64,000 nt of DNA from DATARH01 sp036268425 (GTDB lineage: Bacteria > Pseudomonadota > Alphaproteobacteria > ATCC43930 > CGMCC-115725): contig DATAUE010000062.1 of NCBI GenBank assembly GCA_036268425.1, forward strand, positions 32,161-96,160, given 5' to 3'. The translations under genes were made by a program, and so were the position numbers. Below are positions 34,465 to 44,571 of the stretch, one piece after another; the first letter of the stretch is position 1, and every line of letters starts with the position of its first letter. Below the pieces are notes generated by a model. It worked only from the letters and a program-made list of their open reading frames with translations, made no database searches and was not told the DNA's origin.

Positions 34465-35598
34465 TCAGGCGGCGCGGCTTTCCCCGGCAAGTTCGCTGAG
34501 ACGCAGCCGCAGAAAGGCAGTGACGGCTGCCTCCTCAGGCTTCATCCCGTGGATGTTTTCCTCTAGATACCGCTGCGTCTCGTTCGCCAGCCCCACAAGC
34601 AACGTGCCGTCCATGTAGCAATCGAGCACGGCGGGATGGATGTAGCTGCGACGGCAGATCGCCGGCGTGTTGCCGAGATGCGAGGCCACCTTTTTCACGG
34701 CGTCGACGATCGCCTTCTTGCGCTTGGCGTCGCTGTCGAACTGCTCGAACTCACACAGCGCCTGGGCGGCGAGATGGGTGGCGGCCCAGGTGCGGAAATC
34801 CTTCGCGGTGATGTTCTCGCCGGTGATCTCACGAAGGTAGTTGTTGACGTTATCCGAGTCGATGGTGCGACGCTCGCCGTCATCGTCGATGTACTGGAAC
34901 AGCTCATAACCCGGCAGGTCGCGGCAGTCCTTGACGATGCGAGCGAGCCGCAGGTCATTGATTTCGGTTTCGTGCTGCTTACCGCGCTTGCCGCGGAAAC
35001 TGATGTGGATCTTGCCGCTCTCGATCGCGACATGCCGGTCGCGCAGTGTGGTCAGGCCAAAGCTTTTATTAGCCTTGGCGTATTCGGTGTTGCCGACGCG
35101 GAAGAAGGTCAGCTCCATCAGGCGCACGACGGCCGCCAGCACCCGCTCGCGCGGCAGGCCACGGCGCTTCAGGTCCTCGTCCACCCGGAAGCGGATCAGC
35201 GGCAACGCTTTCGCGAACACCAATAGTTTGCCGTGTTTCGCCTCGTCACGCACCTCGCGCCAGCGCGGGTGGTAGCGGTATTGCTTGCGGCCACGCTGGT
35301 CGCGACCGGTCGCCTGGAGGTGGCCATTCGGATCAAGGCAGATCCAGACCTTGGTCCAGGCCGGCGGGATCACCAGAGCGCGGATGCGGCGAAGCGTCTT
35401 GATGTCACGTATTAGCGCGCCGTCGGACAGGCGGTAATCGAAGCCGTTCTTAGCACGGTGGCGGGTGATTCCCGAGGAGGTATTGCAGATGTAACGCAGC
35501 TGCGCCCGCTTGGCGGAGACGGCCGGGTCGAGCGCCAAGCACGGCAGAGATCGTTGTAGTCGCTTCGTCTTACCGCCGGTTCGTTGTTGTCCTGCCAT
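34465..35598 (-). CDS. DNA topoisomerase IB (poxvirus-like)
   Basis: This type IB topoisomerase relaxes supercoils by a 3'-phosphotyrosyl intermediate. Motifs seen: IRALVIPPAWTKVWIC, the basic GRKQYRYHPRWREVRDEAKH, an active-site Arg/Lys region (LMELTFFRVGNTEYAKANKS), KDFRTWAATHLAA, and the nucleophile Tyr in CRRSYIHPAVL. I prefer ATG 35598 because AGGGGGT lies about five bases before it; an in-frame ATG at 35655 adds 19 residues. Bacterial copies are accessory genes of Rhizobiales, Methylobacterium and similar bacteria, which fits this accessory region. Confidence 0.92.
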   Translation of the reverse strand: MAGQQRTGGKTKRLQRSLPCLALDPAVSAKRAQLRYICNTSSGITRHRAKNGFDYRLSDGALIRDIKTLRRIRALVIPPAWTKVWICLDPNGHLQATGRDQRGRKQYRYHPRWREVRDEAKHGKLLVFAKALPLIRFRVDEDLKRRGLPRERVLAAVVRLMELTFFRVGNTEYAKANKSFGLTTLRDRHVAIESGKIHISFRGKRGKQHETEINDLRLARIVKDCRDLPGYELFQYIDDDGERRTIDSDNVNNYLREITGENITAKDFRTWAATHLAAQALCEFEQFDSDAKRKKAIVDAVKKVASHLGNTPAICRRSYIHPAVLDCYMDGTLLVGLANETQRYLEENIHGMKPEEAAVTAFLRLRLSELAGESRAA

Positions 35599-35782
35599 AT
35601 CAACCCCCTGCCGTTGCGTAGAATCAACAGCTTCGGAGGAGGCATCGTTGCTCATGTTGGATGCTGATGCGGCTGGTCATACCCGTTTTGGTTCTCGGGC
35701 GCCCCCACTGCGCTCCAAAACCGGCTGGTTCCAAACGAACTCCGCTCCGACGCGTACCTCTTATAGCCAAACAATCCCACCG

Positions 35783-36216
35783 TTATTGGCTCGGTCGGGC
35801 AGAGTAGGGGCCGAGGAACAAATCGCCGAGCGCGCGACGCAAAAGGTAGGTAATGCGCCGCTGCGCCAGATGGTGCGGGCGGTCATGGATCAAATGGCAG
35901 CGCTGACAAAAACTCTTGAGGTTACCTGTCCGATTGTTGCCCGGATTGTGATCGAGGTGGGCTGCGGCAAGGACGATGCGGGTTTGCCGGCCGCGAGTTG
36001 TTTCCTCGATATCCGGCCACCATGCGAGGCCGCGGTCATCGCGCCAAGTGCTACGGCCAGCGTCGTACCAGCGTCGGTCCGGCGGGCAGCGAATAGTTTC
36101 GCCGTGCGGTTGACCGCAGCCCTGGCAAACGCCGCCGGCGCGTCGAACCGCACATGCCGGCTGAGTTGCGGCCAGTCGATCGGATAAAACCAGCGCATCT
36201 CAGCCTTGATCGGCAT
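35783..36216 (-). pseudogene. HNH-type zinc-binding protein, one frameshift
   Basis: The first frame gives MPIKAEMRWFYPIDWPQLSR HVRF. After a one-base shift the second frame gives RRAGGVCQGCGQPHGE, RIVLAAAHLDHNPGNNRTGN and LKSFCQRCHLIHDRPHHL. The Cys pairs and the AHLDH...N motif are those of small HNH-like proteins common in alphaproteobacteria. Total span is 434 bases, which is not a multiple of three, in line with a single indel. It starts inside the 3' end of the upstream resolvase gene. Confidence 0.7.
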
Positions 36217-36777
36217 CGGCACCTCCCTTCGTAGCATCGGCGGTCTGCTTGCCGAGCAATCGATAGACGCTCGCCCGCCCGATCCCGAGCCGGCGAGCGA
36301 TCGCTGCGGGGCCAAGTTTCTCGCCGTGACGCAACTGCAAAATTTTGCGGACATCAATCGACGGCTTGCGGCCCTTATAGACACCACGCGCCTTGGCGGC
36401 GCTGATACCTTCGAGCTGCCGTTCGCGACGCAAATTGGTCTCGAATTCCGCGAACACGCCGAGCATATCGAGAAACACCTCGCCTGCGGCGGTGCCGGTG
36501 TCGATTGGTTGCTCTGTAGCCTTCAGAGCGATACCGCGCCCTTTCAACTTATGTACGATGTCCTGCAGATCCTTCAGCGAGCGCGCCAGCCGGTCGATGC
36601 GGGTGACGACAAGCGTATCTCCGCTCCGCAGAAAATCGAGCAGCACCTGCAATTCGGTGCGCTCGCCGCTCGCCTTCTCGGAACGGATCACCTCGCATCC
36701 TGCCGCTTTCAGGGTGGCGCGTTGGATCGCAGGTCCTGGTCGAAGGTTGAAACGCGGGCGTAACCGTAAAGGGGCAT
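36200..36777 (-). pseudogene. Serine recombinase (resolvase/invertase), one frameshift
   Basis: ATG 36777 begins MPLYGYARVSTFDQDL with the catalytic Ser. A one-base shift at about 36725 leads to AIQRATLKAAGCEVIRSEKA and then the rest of the catalytic domain (GDTLVVTRIDRLARSLKDLQ, GVFAEFETNLRRERQLEGI) and a C-terminal HTH (PAAIARRLGIGRASVYRLLG). Every other motif is normal. As sequenced it cannot make a full protein from the first ATG. Confidence 0.8.
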
Positions 36778-37126
36778 GGAGCAGGCTAAATGTCTCGTTA
36801 ACTTTTAGACCCTCTCACCAGAGCATCTTGAATTCGAGAATTCAGCCCAAATAAGACATCATAAAGCGTCTCAGAACCTAGAACCTAGCCTCTTTAGGGT
36901 ATACCCTAAAAGACGCCACTTTCGGGAGAACTACACGCAGAAGGCGTTCCTGCAAGCGCGGTATGCGCCGCTATCGAGGCATCGATAAACGCGATGACCT
37001 CGAGGTCGAGCATGTCTCGAGATGCTCAAGCAGATCCATTGCCTCGGACAGCGTGTTTTCCATGCCGTCCTGCCGAAAATAACCGGGCAATGGGAACGGC
37101 AAGGGTTTCCACGCCCTCGATAGAGC
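36778..37126. other. Intergenic stretch between resolvase and response regulator
   Basis: No supported gene. On the minus strand a fragment reads MENTLSEAMDLLEHLETCST (from about 37062), perhaps debris of a small gene. AGGGTATACCCTA at 36897-36909 is a perfect palindrome. Confidence 0.35.
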
Positions 37127-37357
37127 ATGGAACCCGTAGCTCCCGAAGCAATAGTCGCCGGCGTGGTCATTCTCGTTGTCGAGGACGAGGGGCCGGTGCG
37201 GGACGTGCTGGTCGAAATCCTCGCCGGCGAAGGATTGGTTGTGTATGAAGCCGAGCACGCCGATGCGGCGCTCGCGATACTCGAAATCCGGTTCGCCGAA
37301 ATCCATGTGCTCTTAACCGACGTCAATATGCCAGGAAGCATGGATGGGATTGCTTTA

Positions 37358-38195
37358 GGGTCAAAACCCAATCAGGCGATTGACGCTTTGCAACTGGCGT
37401 GATTCAAGCTGGAAACTTCGGGAGCTTGGATCATGGCGGAATTTTGGCTCGACGACCGGCAATGGGCAGCGATCGAACCGCTCTTGCCGAAAAACCAGTC
37501 GGGGGCGCACCGCAAAGACGATCGGCGGATCATCAGCGGCATCATCCACGTGCTCAAGGTGGGGTGCCGGTGGCAGGACTGCCCGGCGATCTATGGCCCG
37601 CCAACAACAATCTACAATCGCTTTCATCGTTGGGCGGCCAGAGGCATCTGGCGACAGCTGTTCACCACTCTGGCGACCGCCGATCCCGGTGGGATCGAGA
37701 TGATCGACAGTACCACGGCCAAGGCGCATCGCTCCGCCGCCGGTGGAAAAGGGGGGCCGAGTTCCAAGCGATCGGCCGCTCTCGCGGCGGGCGAACGACA
37801 AAGATCCATGCTGTTGTCGATGGCTGCGGCCGTCCCGTCGCGTTCGTCATAACGCCCGGCCAGCGCGGCGACGCTCCCATCGCCCGCAGCCTGCTCGAAG
37901 CATTGCCACCGGCTCGCTTGTGTGCCGCCGACGGTGCCTACGATAGCGACCGGCTACGGATGTTTCTGACCGAACGCAATACCTGCCCGGTCATTCCCAA
38001 CGGCCCCAGGCGCAAACATCTGCACCCCTTCGACCGACAGGCCTACAAGCTGCGCAACTTGATCGAGCGAATGTTCTGCCGCCTCAAAGACTGGCGCCGC
38101 ATCGCTACCCGATACGACAAGCTCGCCACCAATTTCGAGGCCGCTGTCTCCCTCGCTGCTATCTGTAACTGGTGGCTCTGATTGAGTCTGGAGCC
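37358..38195 (+). mobile_element. IS5-family (IS427-type) insertion sequence
   Basis: The element is 838 bases long. The terminal repeats GGGTCAAAACCCAATCAG (37358-37375) and GGCTCCAGACTCAATCAG (complement of 38178-38195) match at 14 of 18 positions. TA flanks both ends (37356-37357 and 38196-38197), the target typical for this group. It contains one transposase in two overlapping frames. Confidence 0.88.
37433..38181 (+). CDS. IS5-family transposase, OrfA/OrfB by -1 frameshift
   Basis: OrfA (37433-37852) starts MAEFWLDDRQWAAIEPLLPK with the DUF4096-type N-domain and the first DDE Asp in EMIDSTTAKAHRSA. At AAAAGGGGGG (37747-37756) a -1 shift joins OrfB: AEFQAIGRSRGGRTTKIHAV, LCAADGAYDSD, then RNLIERMFCRLKDWRRIATR with the Glu, ending at 38181. 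Programmed shifting at such A/G runs is normal for IS427-group elements, so it may be active. Confidence 0.88.
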
Positions 38196-38412
38196 TAGTG
38201 CACCATGTTCACCGGCACTGGCCGGCGATCGGCCTTGTCGTCACTTCCGGTAGGCCCAAACCTAAGGTGAATGCGCTGCCGCCCGGCGCACGGTTTGTGT
38301 CGAAGCCGTGGCGTCGCTCTCACATGCTCCGTCATATTCGAGAATTGACGGCTGCCGCCTAAGCCTGTGCTTCGAAGGCACAAGGCCCCTTTATTCTTGA
38401 TAGCTCCGCCAC

Positions 38413-41400
38413 CTAGTCAAATGGGCGCACCACCCCGTGCTTGATCCGGGTTACATTGCTTTTCCAATTGCGTCGCTCAAGCGCCGTATCGATGGCAACT
38501 GTGAGGTCATGAAGACGATAGGGTTTGCGCAGCAACTGGGTGCCAGAAGGCCAGTCCTCAAAGAAACTCGCGTCGGCGAAGCCGCTTACAATAAATAATC
38601 GGCAGATCGGGATCGATCGCGTGTGCCTCGCGGGCCACCTCGATGCCGGACAAACCGGGCATCGCGTAATCGACGACCAACAAATCAACGACCTGTTTTC
38701 GATTGAGTATATCGATAGCTATTCGACCGCCCGACGCTTCAACGGTCGGATACCCGAGCTCTTCGAGATAGGCCATCATAACGGCGCGCACGTCGTCATC
38801 GTCGTCAACAACCAGCACAGTGGGACGGTCCGTTCGTCTCAATGGCTTGTCGGCAGACTCCGTCTCGGCGACCGCGGCGCCGATAGCCCGAGGGAGAAAC
38901 ATCTCGACCGTCGTTCCACGCCCTTGAACGCTCCTGATCCGAATGTCCCCACCCGACTGTTTTGCAAATCCGTAGACCTGCGACAGGCCGAGGCCTGTGC
39001 CTTTGCCGACCTCCTTGGTCGTGAAGAAGGGCTCAAGCGCCCGAGCCTGCAACTCCTCATCCATGCCTGATCCGGTGTCAGAGACCGAAACGGCGACATA
39101 ATCGCCCGGCGCGAGGGCCGCCAGCTTGTTTTTGTCACTAGCTTTGACATTACGAGCTTCGATCAGCACCGTACCGCCAAGTTTCATCGCGTCGCGGGCG
39201 TTGAGCGCCAGATTCAGAACAGCGACTTCGAATTGCGTCGTATCGGCGATCGCCAACCACAAGCCCGACGATATGGCGGCCTTGACCTCGGTCGAACCGG
39301 CCAATGTGTGACGCAGCATCTCGACTATGCTTTCGATAGCCGCGTCCAGATTGATGGCGGCTGGTTCATAAGGATGATTGCGCGCAAAGACCAGCAACTG
39401 TTCGGTCAATTTGCTGCCCCGCTCAGCGGCTCGCGCGGCCGCCTGCAACTTCTTACGCACCGACGCGTTGCCGAGATGCCTGTCGACAAGTTCCAGATTG
39501 CCGATGATGGCGCTCAAAATGTTATTGAAATCATGTGCGAGCCCGCTCGTAAGCTGTCCCATGATGTCCATCTTCTGGACATGGCGAAGTTGCTCCTCAA
39601 CCCGGCCTCGATCGATCGCTTCATTGCGAAGCCGCTCGTTAGCCGCGAGAAGCTCTTCGGTGCGCTCGGCGACCTTTGCTTCCAGGATTTGGGCCTCGAT
39701 CTGGTTGCGCTCGGTACGCGCTCGCGACAATTCGATATTGACAGCCACGCGCGCCCGTAACTCGCGCGCGCTGAACGGTTTAACCAGATAATCGTCAGCT
39801 CCTCTTTGCAAGCCTTCGACTTTGGCGTCGTCCCCGGCGCGTGCCGAGAGGAAAATCACCGGAATGCCGGCTAGCTCAGGATCATCGCGTAACCGCTGCA
39901 ACATCCCAAAGCCGTCAAGCCGGGGCATCATCACGTCGCTGAGGATAAGATCGGGACGCTGTTGCCGGGCCGCTGCTAGCGCAGTCTCCCCGTCGACACA
40001 GACCGTGACCTTATAGCGGGTAGCGAGCAGCCGATGGAGATAGTCCCGCATATCGGCGTTATCGTCGGCGAGCAGAATATGGGCGGGCTCCTTGGCCAGA
40101 TCCCTGGGTATTTCATCCGGCGCGTCTAACTCTTCTGGAACGATGCCGTCCGGAAGCCAACGCAGCGCCTCGCTGACAAAAGCGTTCGCATCCGTCGCCG
40201 CCGATGCCCGGGGCCGAGAGACCCCGAGCAGGCCCTCCAATAGATGCGCCTCGCCGAACGGCACGCGCACGGTAAAGGTGGTTCCTTTACCCTCGGCGCT
40301 TTCGACTAAAATCTCCCCTTTGTGGAGTCCGATCAGTTCCTTGACCAGGGCAAGCCCGATGCCGGTGCCTTCGTAGGTGCGCCCCTGCGTGCCCTCGACA
40401 CGATGAAACCGGTCGAAGATGCGCGGCAGTTCGGATTCGGGTATCCCGGCGCCCGTGTCGCTCACCCGCAACACTGCGTGGCCATCCTCTTCTGATACGC
40501 CGACCTTAATCCCGCCTTTGAAGGTGAATTTGAAGGCGTTGGAGACGAGATTGAGGACGATCTTTTCCCACATCTCATGATCGACAAAGGCCGGCTGGGA
40601 AAGCGGTGGCGCGGCAACCGTCAGCGTAAGCCCCGCTTTCTCACAGGCGGAACGAAAGCTACTAGCGAGGTCCTGCGTCAGCGATGCGAGATCGGTCGGT
40701 TGATAAATAGCCCGGATGCGGCCTGCCTCGGCGCGCGAGAAATCCAGTAACGCGTTGACGAGCTTTTGCAGCCGCAAGCCATTACGCTGCACCATGGCGA
40801 TGCGCTCGTGCTGGCGGGGGCCGAGCGGTTCCGCGCGGTCGGCCACGGCGTCTTCGAGCGGTCCGAGCATCAAGGTCAGCGGCGTGCGGAATTCATGGCT
40901 GACGTTGGCAAAAAACTGGGTTTTCAGCTCGTCTAGTTGCGCCAACTCCTCACGCTGACGGGCAATCTCGCGCTCGTGAGCCTTCTTTTCGGTGATGTCG
41001 CGTCCCTCGGCGGTGATAAACACGACGTTCCCTTGCTCATCCGTGACCGGCATGAGCGAAGCGTCGATGACGATCGTCTCCTTGCCGCCTGCGCGTCCGT
41101 AGATTTCCGTATCCCAGCGAACGAATTCGCCGCGAGCGGCGCGCCGGATCGCGTCTCTGAGGAAATCATTGATCTCATGTGAAACCTGCCACCAAAAGGT
41201 CGTCCAGAAAGGCTTTCCCTCCACGTCCGAAAGGCGAAGACCGCCCCCATCGAGCGCCACTTGATTGATTTCGAGGACTGCGCCCTCGGCATCCAGAAGG
41301 CCGACAAACTGAACCATCGAATCCAGAGTGATGCGTGCCAGCTTTTGCCGATACTGTTCCCGAGGATCACCGGCCAAAAGCTTGGTGCCTCGGACGTTAA

Positions 41401-41416
41401 CGAGGTTGGCTGTCAT
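38413..41416 (-). CDS. Double-core hybrid histidine kinase, terminal receiver frameshifted
   Basis: From MTANLVNVRGTKLLAGDPRE (ATG 41416) the order is: PAS (about 25-145), HisKA with NVSHEFRTPLTLML (His174), HATPase (SNAFKFT, DTGAGIPESEL, YEGTGIGLALVK), receiver (LILSDVMMPRLDG), coiled coil, second HisKA with TSGLAHDFNNILSA, second HATPase (LNARDAM, GKGTGLGLSQVYG) and a second receiver (LLVVDYAMPGLSG). One extra T in ATTATTTATT near 38590 shifts the frame; the read-through frame stops at 38558, while the other gives IVSGFADASFFEDWPSG and LLRKPYRLHDL to a stop at 38413. Two full kinase cores in one chain are uncommon. Confidence 0.85.
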
Positions 41417-41490
41417 GGGGAGCCGTTTGCAGTCAGCACTTAGTCTATGATACTGAGAACAGTAAATCACGGCTTTGTCGTTAACCGGGT

Positions 41491-42450
41491 TTATCGCGCC
41501 GCCACGCACCATAATTCGTATTTAATCTTGATTCGCTCGACCTCATCGAGCGTGATCGCGTCGCTGGTGCGGTCGTAAAGCTTGGTCGTAAAGCTTGGTC
41601 GTAAAGCTTGGTCGTAAAGCTTGGTCGTAAAGCTTGGTCGTAAAGCTTGGTTGTGCGCGGGCTCTCATGGGCGGCCATCGCTTGGGCGTTTTCGAGCGTA
41701 CCGCCGGCTTCGAGATAGGCGGTAATGCCGGTTGCGCGAAAGACGTGGCAGCTGAGCTTTTGTTTGAAGCCTGCTCGGCGGCCCGGCGGCGGATCATGCG
41801 ATAGGCATCGACGCGGTGCATCGGCTCGCCGGTGAGGTCGCCAGTGCGGCCGCGGCGCTACGGAAGAGGGGGCTTTGTCGTCATCGCGGATGCCGGTGGC
41901 GGCGATGTATTCGTCGAGGAAGGCTTCGAGCTTGTGGTGCGTTGGCATCTCGTGGCGCTTGTCGCCTTTTTTATGCAGCCGCAACCACCAGCGCTTGCCG
42001 TTCGGGTAGTAGTCGTCGACCCGCATCGCGACGACGGCGCCGATGCGGGCAAAGGCATAGGTCATGACGCCGATAAGGGCATGGTCGCGCAAGCCGACAA
42101 GCGTCGCGGTGTCGATGCTGTCGATCAACCGCCGGGCTTGCTCTTCGTTGAGCACCGGCGTCTTGCCGCGCCGCACGACATGTGTGGGGCCGCGCACCGC
42201 ATGGGCCGGGTTGATGGCGACGATCGGGCCGATGACCAGCCAGTCGAACAGCATGCGCACGGCCGCGAGGTGCTGCTTGACGGTTGGTTTGGCGGCGCTG
42301 TCCCTTCAGGGCCTCGACATATGCCGCGACATGCAAGGGCTCGATGGCGACCAGCTCGGTAATGCCGTGCTGTTGCTTCGAAGGCGGCCACAGTGATCGC
42401 GCCGACCCTGAGACCGAAAGCTTTGAGGGTGCCGCGGATCTCGTTGTCGA
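41491..42450 (-). pseudogene. Tyrosine recombinase, multiply frameshifted
   Basis: Pieces in order: NEIRGTLKAFGLRVGAITVA, ELVAIEPLHVAAYVEALKG, PTVKQHLAAVRMLFDWLVIG with RRGKTPVLNEEQARRLIDSI, DHALIGVMTYAFARIGAVVA, then SCHVFRATGITAYLEAGG with LENAQAMAAHESPRTTKLYD, and after a repeat array RTSDAITLDEVERIKIKYEL. These are the domains of a phage-type integrase. Several indels and a 13-bp tandem expansion across the TTKLYD catalytic Tyr break it. Confidence 0.8.
41571..41648 (-). repeat. 13-bp tandem repeat, six copies
   Basis: GGTCGTAAAGCTT repeats six times without mismatch. On the gene strand the unit is AAGCTTTACGACC, coding KLYD. An ancestral single copy would lead into RTSDAITLDEV. Five extra copies add 65 bases, which shifts the frame. 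Confidence 0.95.
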
Positions 42451-42486
42451 TCCCGACGCGCTTCTCTAACCCAGCAAGTTTATTTG

Positions 42487-44532
42487 CTATTCCGCGCTCT
42501 GATCAAGCACTTGACGCACCTTCACCGCTAGTCCGTCGAAGTTAAACGGCTTCACAATCAGGTGAACGCTCGGATCGAGCCGGCCCTGATGGACAATCGC
42601 ATTGCGCGCATAGCCAGTCGTGAAAAGGACCTTCAGGTCAGGGCGCCGCTTGCGGGCTTCATCGGCCAGTTGACGACCGTTGAACGGTCCCGGCAGGCTG
42701 ATATCGGTAAATAGCAGCTGGATCTGCGGTTCGCTCGCGAGCAGGCTTAGTGCAGCATCCCCTTCGATTGCTTCCAGGACATTGTAGCCGAGTTCGCGCA
42801 AGCATTCTGTCGTGAAGAGGCGGACGTCTGGATCGTCCTCGACGACGAGGATCATCTCCTGCCCGCCGACCTGCGGCCGCGCGGCTGTTTGTCGTGCCTG
42901 GTCTGCCGCGGCCTGTTCCCTGACGCGCGGAAGATAAAGGCGCACTGTCGTCCCTTCGCCAGGCTCGCTATAGATTTTTATGTGCCCGCTGGATTGCTTG
43001 ATGAAGCCATAGACCTGGGACAGGCCCAGTCCCGTTCCCTCGCCGATGCCTTTCGTCGTAAAAAACGGCTCGAACGCTTTATCCATGATGTCGGGCGTCA
43101 TGCCCATGCCGGTGTCGCTGATTGCCAGCATGACGTATTGTCCAGCGCTGACCTCGGCATTCGCCTGCGCATAGCTTTCATCGAGATAGGTGTTGCTGAT
43201 TTCGATTGTCAGCTTGCCGCCTTGGGTCATTGCATCGCGGGCGTTGAGAGCGAGATTGAGGATGGCATTCTCGACCTGGTTCGGGTCGGCCGAGACTTGC
43301 CAGAGTCCGGCTGAGACCACGGTCTCGATCGTGATGTGCGCGCCGAGCGTGCGGCCGAGAAGATCGGACATTCCGATAATCAGGCGGTTCAATTCGACGG
43401 ATTTGGGATCGAGCGGCTGGCGGCGCGAATAGGCTAATAGGCGATGCGTCAAAGTGGTGGCGCGATCGGCGGCGCGTAGAGCCGCGCTGATGAGTCCCTG
43501 CCAGCCCGGATTCGCGTTGCCGATGCGGCGCTGCAAGGCTTCGATATTGCCACCAATGACGGTAAGCATATTATTGAAATCGTGCGCGATGCCACCGGTC
43601 AGCTGGCCGATCGCTTCCAGTTTCTGGGCTTGGCGCAGCTGCTCTTCGATCGCGCGCCGCTCGGTCAGATCGCGAGTGATTTTCGCAAAGCCGAGCAATT
43701 TACCACTCGGATCAAAGACGGCATTGATGACGATACTTGCCCAGAAACGCTCGCCGCCCTTGCGTACCCGCCATCCATAAATGCTGAATTTGCCGGCGCG
43801 CCGCGCGGCCGCGAGCGCTTGTTCCGGTGCCGCATTGCGGCGGTCCTCTTCGGTGTGAAACAGCGAAAAATGCTGCCCAATAATCTCTTCCGCCGTATAG
43901 CCTTTGATGCGCTCGGCGCCACTGTTCCAGCTGACGATAAAGCCGTCCGGGTTAAGCATAAAGATCGCATAGTCGCTGACGCTCTCGACGAGATGCCGGA
44001 AATGCCGTTCGCTCTCATGCAACTGCGCGAAGATTTGCTCGACCTCACGCGTGCGCTTGTCAATCCGTTGTTCGAGGGTTTCGTTTAATTCCCGCAGGCT
44101 CGCTTCGGCTCGCTGGCGGGCACGGACCTCGCGCGAGAGATCAGCAATCTTTTGATTGAGAACGGCGAAACCGCCAGCCGCCTTAGCCTTGGGTCGGCAA
44201 CGCAGCAGCGTGGTGTGCTCAATAAGGGCATTCCCGGCAGGTCGCAGTGCCGAACCCCGGCATTCGCATTCGAGTGTCCCGCCACCCGGCTTCTGGAAGG
44301 CGAGCGCGCCGAGCGATGGCTCCCTGCTTCCGGCGGCACGTCGCAAATAATTGTTTGCCCGTTCTCTTGGCGTCGCAAGCAGATCGAAAAGGTTGCGGCC
44401 TGTCAGACTTGCCGGGCTTGCATCGAACTCCTTCGAAAAACGCCGATTGGCGGCAACGATGCCGCCATCCGCCGCCACGACGACGACAAGATCGGGCAGC
44501 GCATCGAGGATGCTGAGGAGTTCCGGCGGCAC
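42487..44532 (-). CDS. PAS hybrid sensor histidine kinase
   Basis: The 681-residue soluble protein starts at GTG 44532. It has a PAS domain (about 5-110), a coiled coil (about 120-175), a second PAS (SVSDYAIFMLNPDGFIVSWN through WRVRKGGERFWASIV), HisKA with TGGIAHDFNNMLTVIGGN, HATPase (LNARDAM, DTGMGMTPDIM, GEGTGLGLSQVYG) and an intact receiver with LLFTDISLPGPFNG and KPF. It lies 39 bases after the methanogen-output-domain gene, so the two are probably one operon. Confidence 0.9.
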   Translation of the reverse strand: MPPELLSILDALPDLVVVVAADGGIVAANRRFSKEFDASPASLTGRNLFDLLATPRERANNYLRRAAGSREPSLGALAFQKPGGGTLECECRGSALRPAGNALIEHTTLLRCRPKAKAAGGFAVLNQKIADLSREVRARQRAEASLRELNETLEQRIDKRTREVEQIFAQLHESERHFRHLVESVSDYAIFMLNPDGFIVSWNSGAERIKGYTAEEIIGQHFSLFHTEEDRRNAAPEQALAAARRAGKFSIYGWRVRKGGERFWASIVINAVFDPSGKLLGFAKITRDLTERRAIEEQLRQAQKLEAIGQLTGGIAHDFNNMLTVIGGNIEALQRRIGNANPGWQGLISAALRAADRATTLTHRLLAYSRRQPLDPKSVELNRLIIGMSDLLGRTLGAHITIETVVSAGLWQVSADPNQVENAILNLALNARDAMTQGGKLTIEISNTYLDESYAQANAEVSAGQYVMLAISDTGMGMTPDIMDKAFEPFFTTKGIGEGTGLGLSQVYGFIKQSSGHIKIYSEPGEGTTVRLYLPRVREQAAADQARQTAARPQVGGQEMILVVEDDPDVRLFTTECLRELGYNVLEAIEGDAALSLLASEPQIQLLFTDISLPGPFNGRQLADEARKRRPDLKVLFTTGYARNAIVHQGRLDPSVHLIVKPFNFDGLAVKVRQVLDQSAE

Positions 44533-44571
44533 GCCGTGTTCTTCAATTCGGGAATGAGTAATGTTGCGCTT

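Larger units (their letters stand above)
37127..38362 (+). pseudogene. Response regulator receiver interrupted by an IS5-type element
   Basis: The first part (37127-37357) reads VILVVEDEGPVRDVLVEILA and LLTDVNMPGSMDGIAL, the N-terminal two thirds of a receiver with its Asp. The second part (38198-38362) reads VHHVHRHWPAIGLVVTSGRP and ARFVSKPWRRSHMLRHIREL to TAA, the missing strands with the conserved Lys. Removing the element and one TA copy joins them in frame (GCT-TTA-GTG-CAC) as a single-domain regulator of about 132 residues. It faces the hybrid kinase at 38.4-41.4 kb. Confidence 0.85.

Noticed and set aside
35510..36187. Long plus-strand frame over the topoisomerase start
   Set aside because: Antisense shadow of the HNH and topoisomerase genes; Pro/Ala/Arg composition and no family pattern.
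41571..41648. CRISPR array
   Set aside because: The unit is 13 bases with no spacers; it lies inside an integrase coding sequence.
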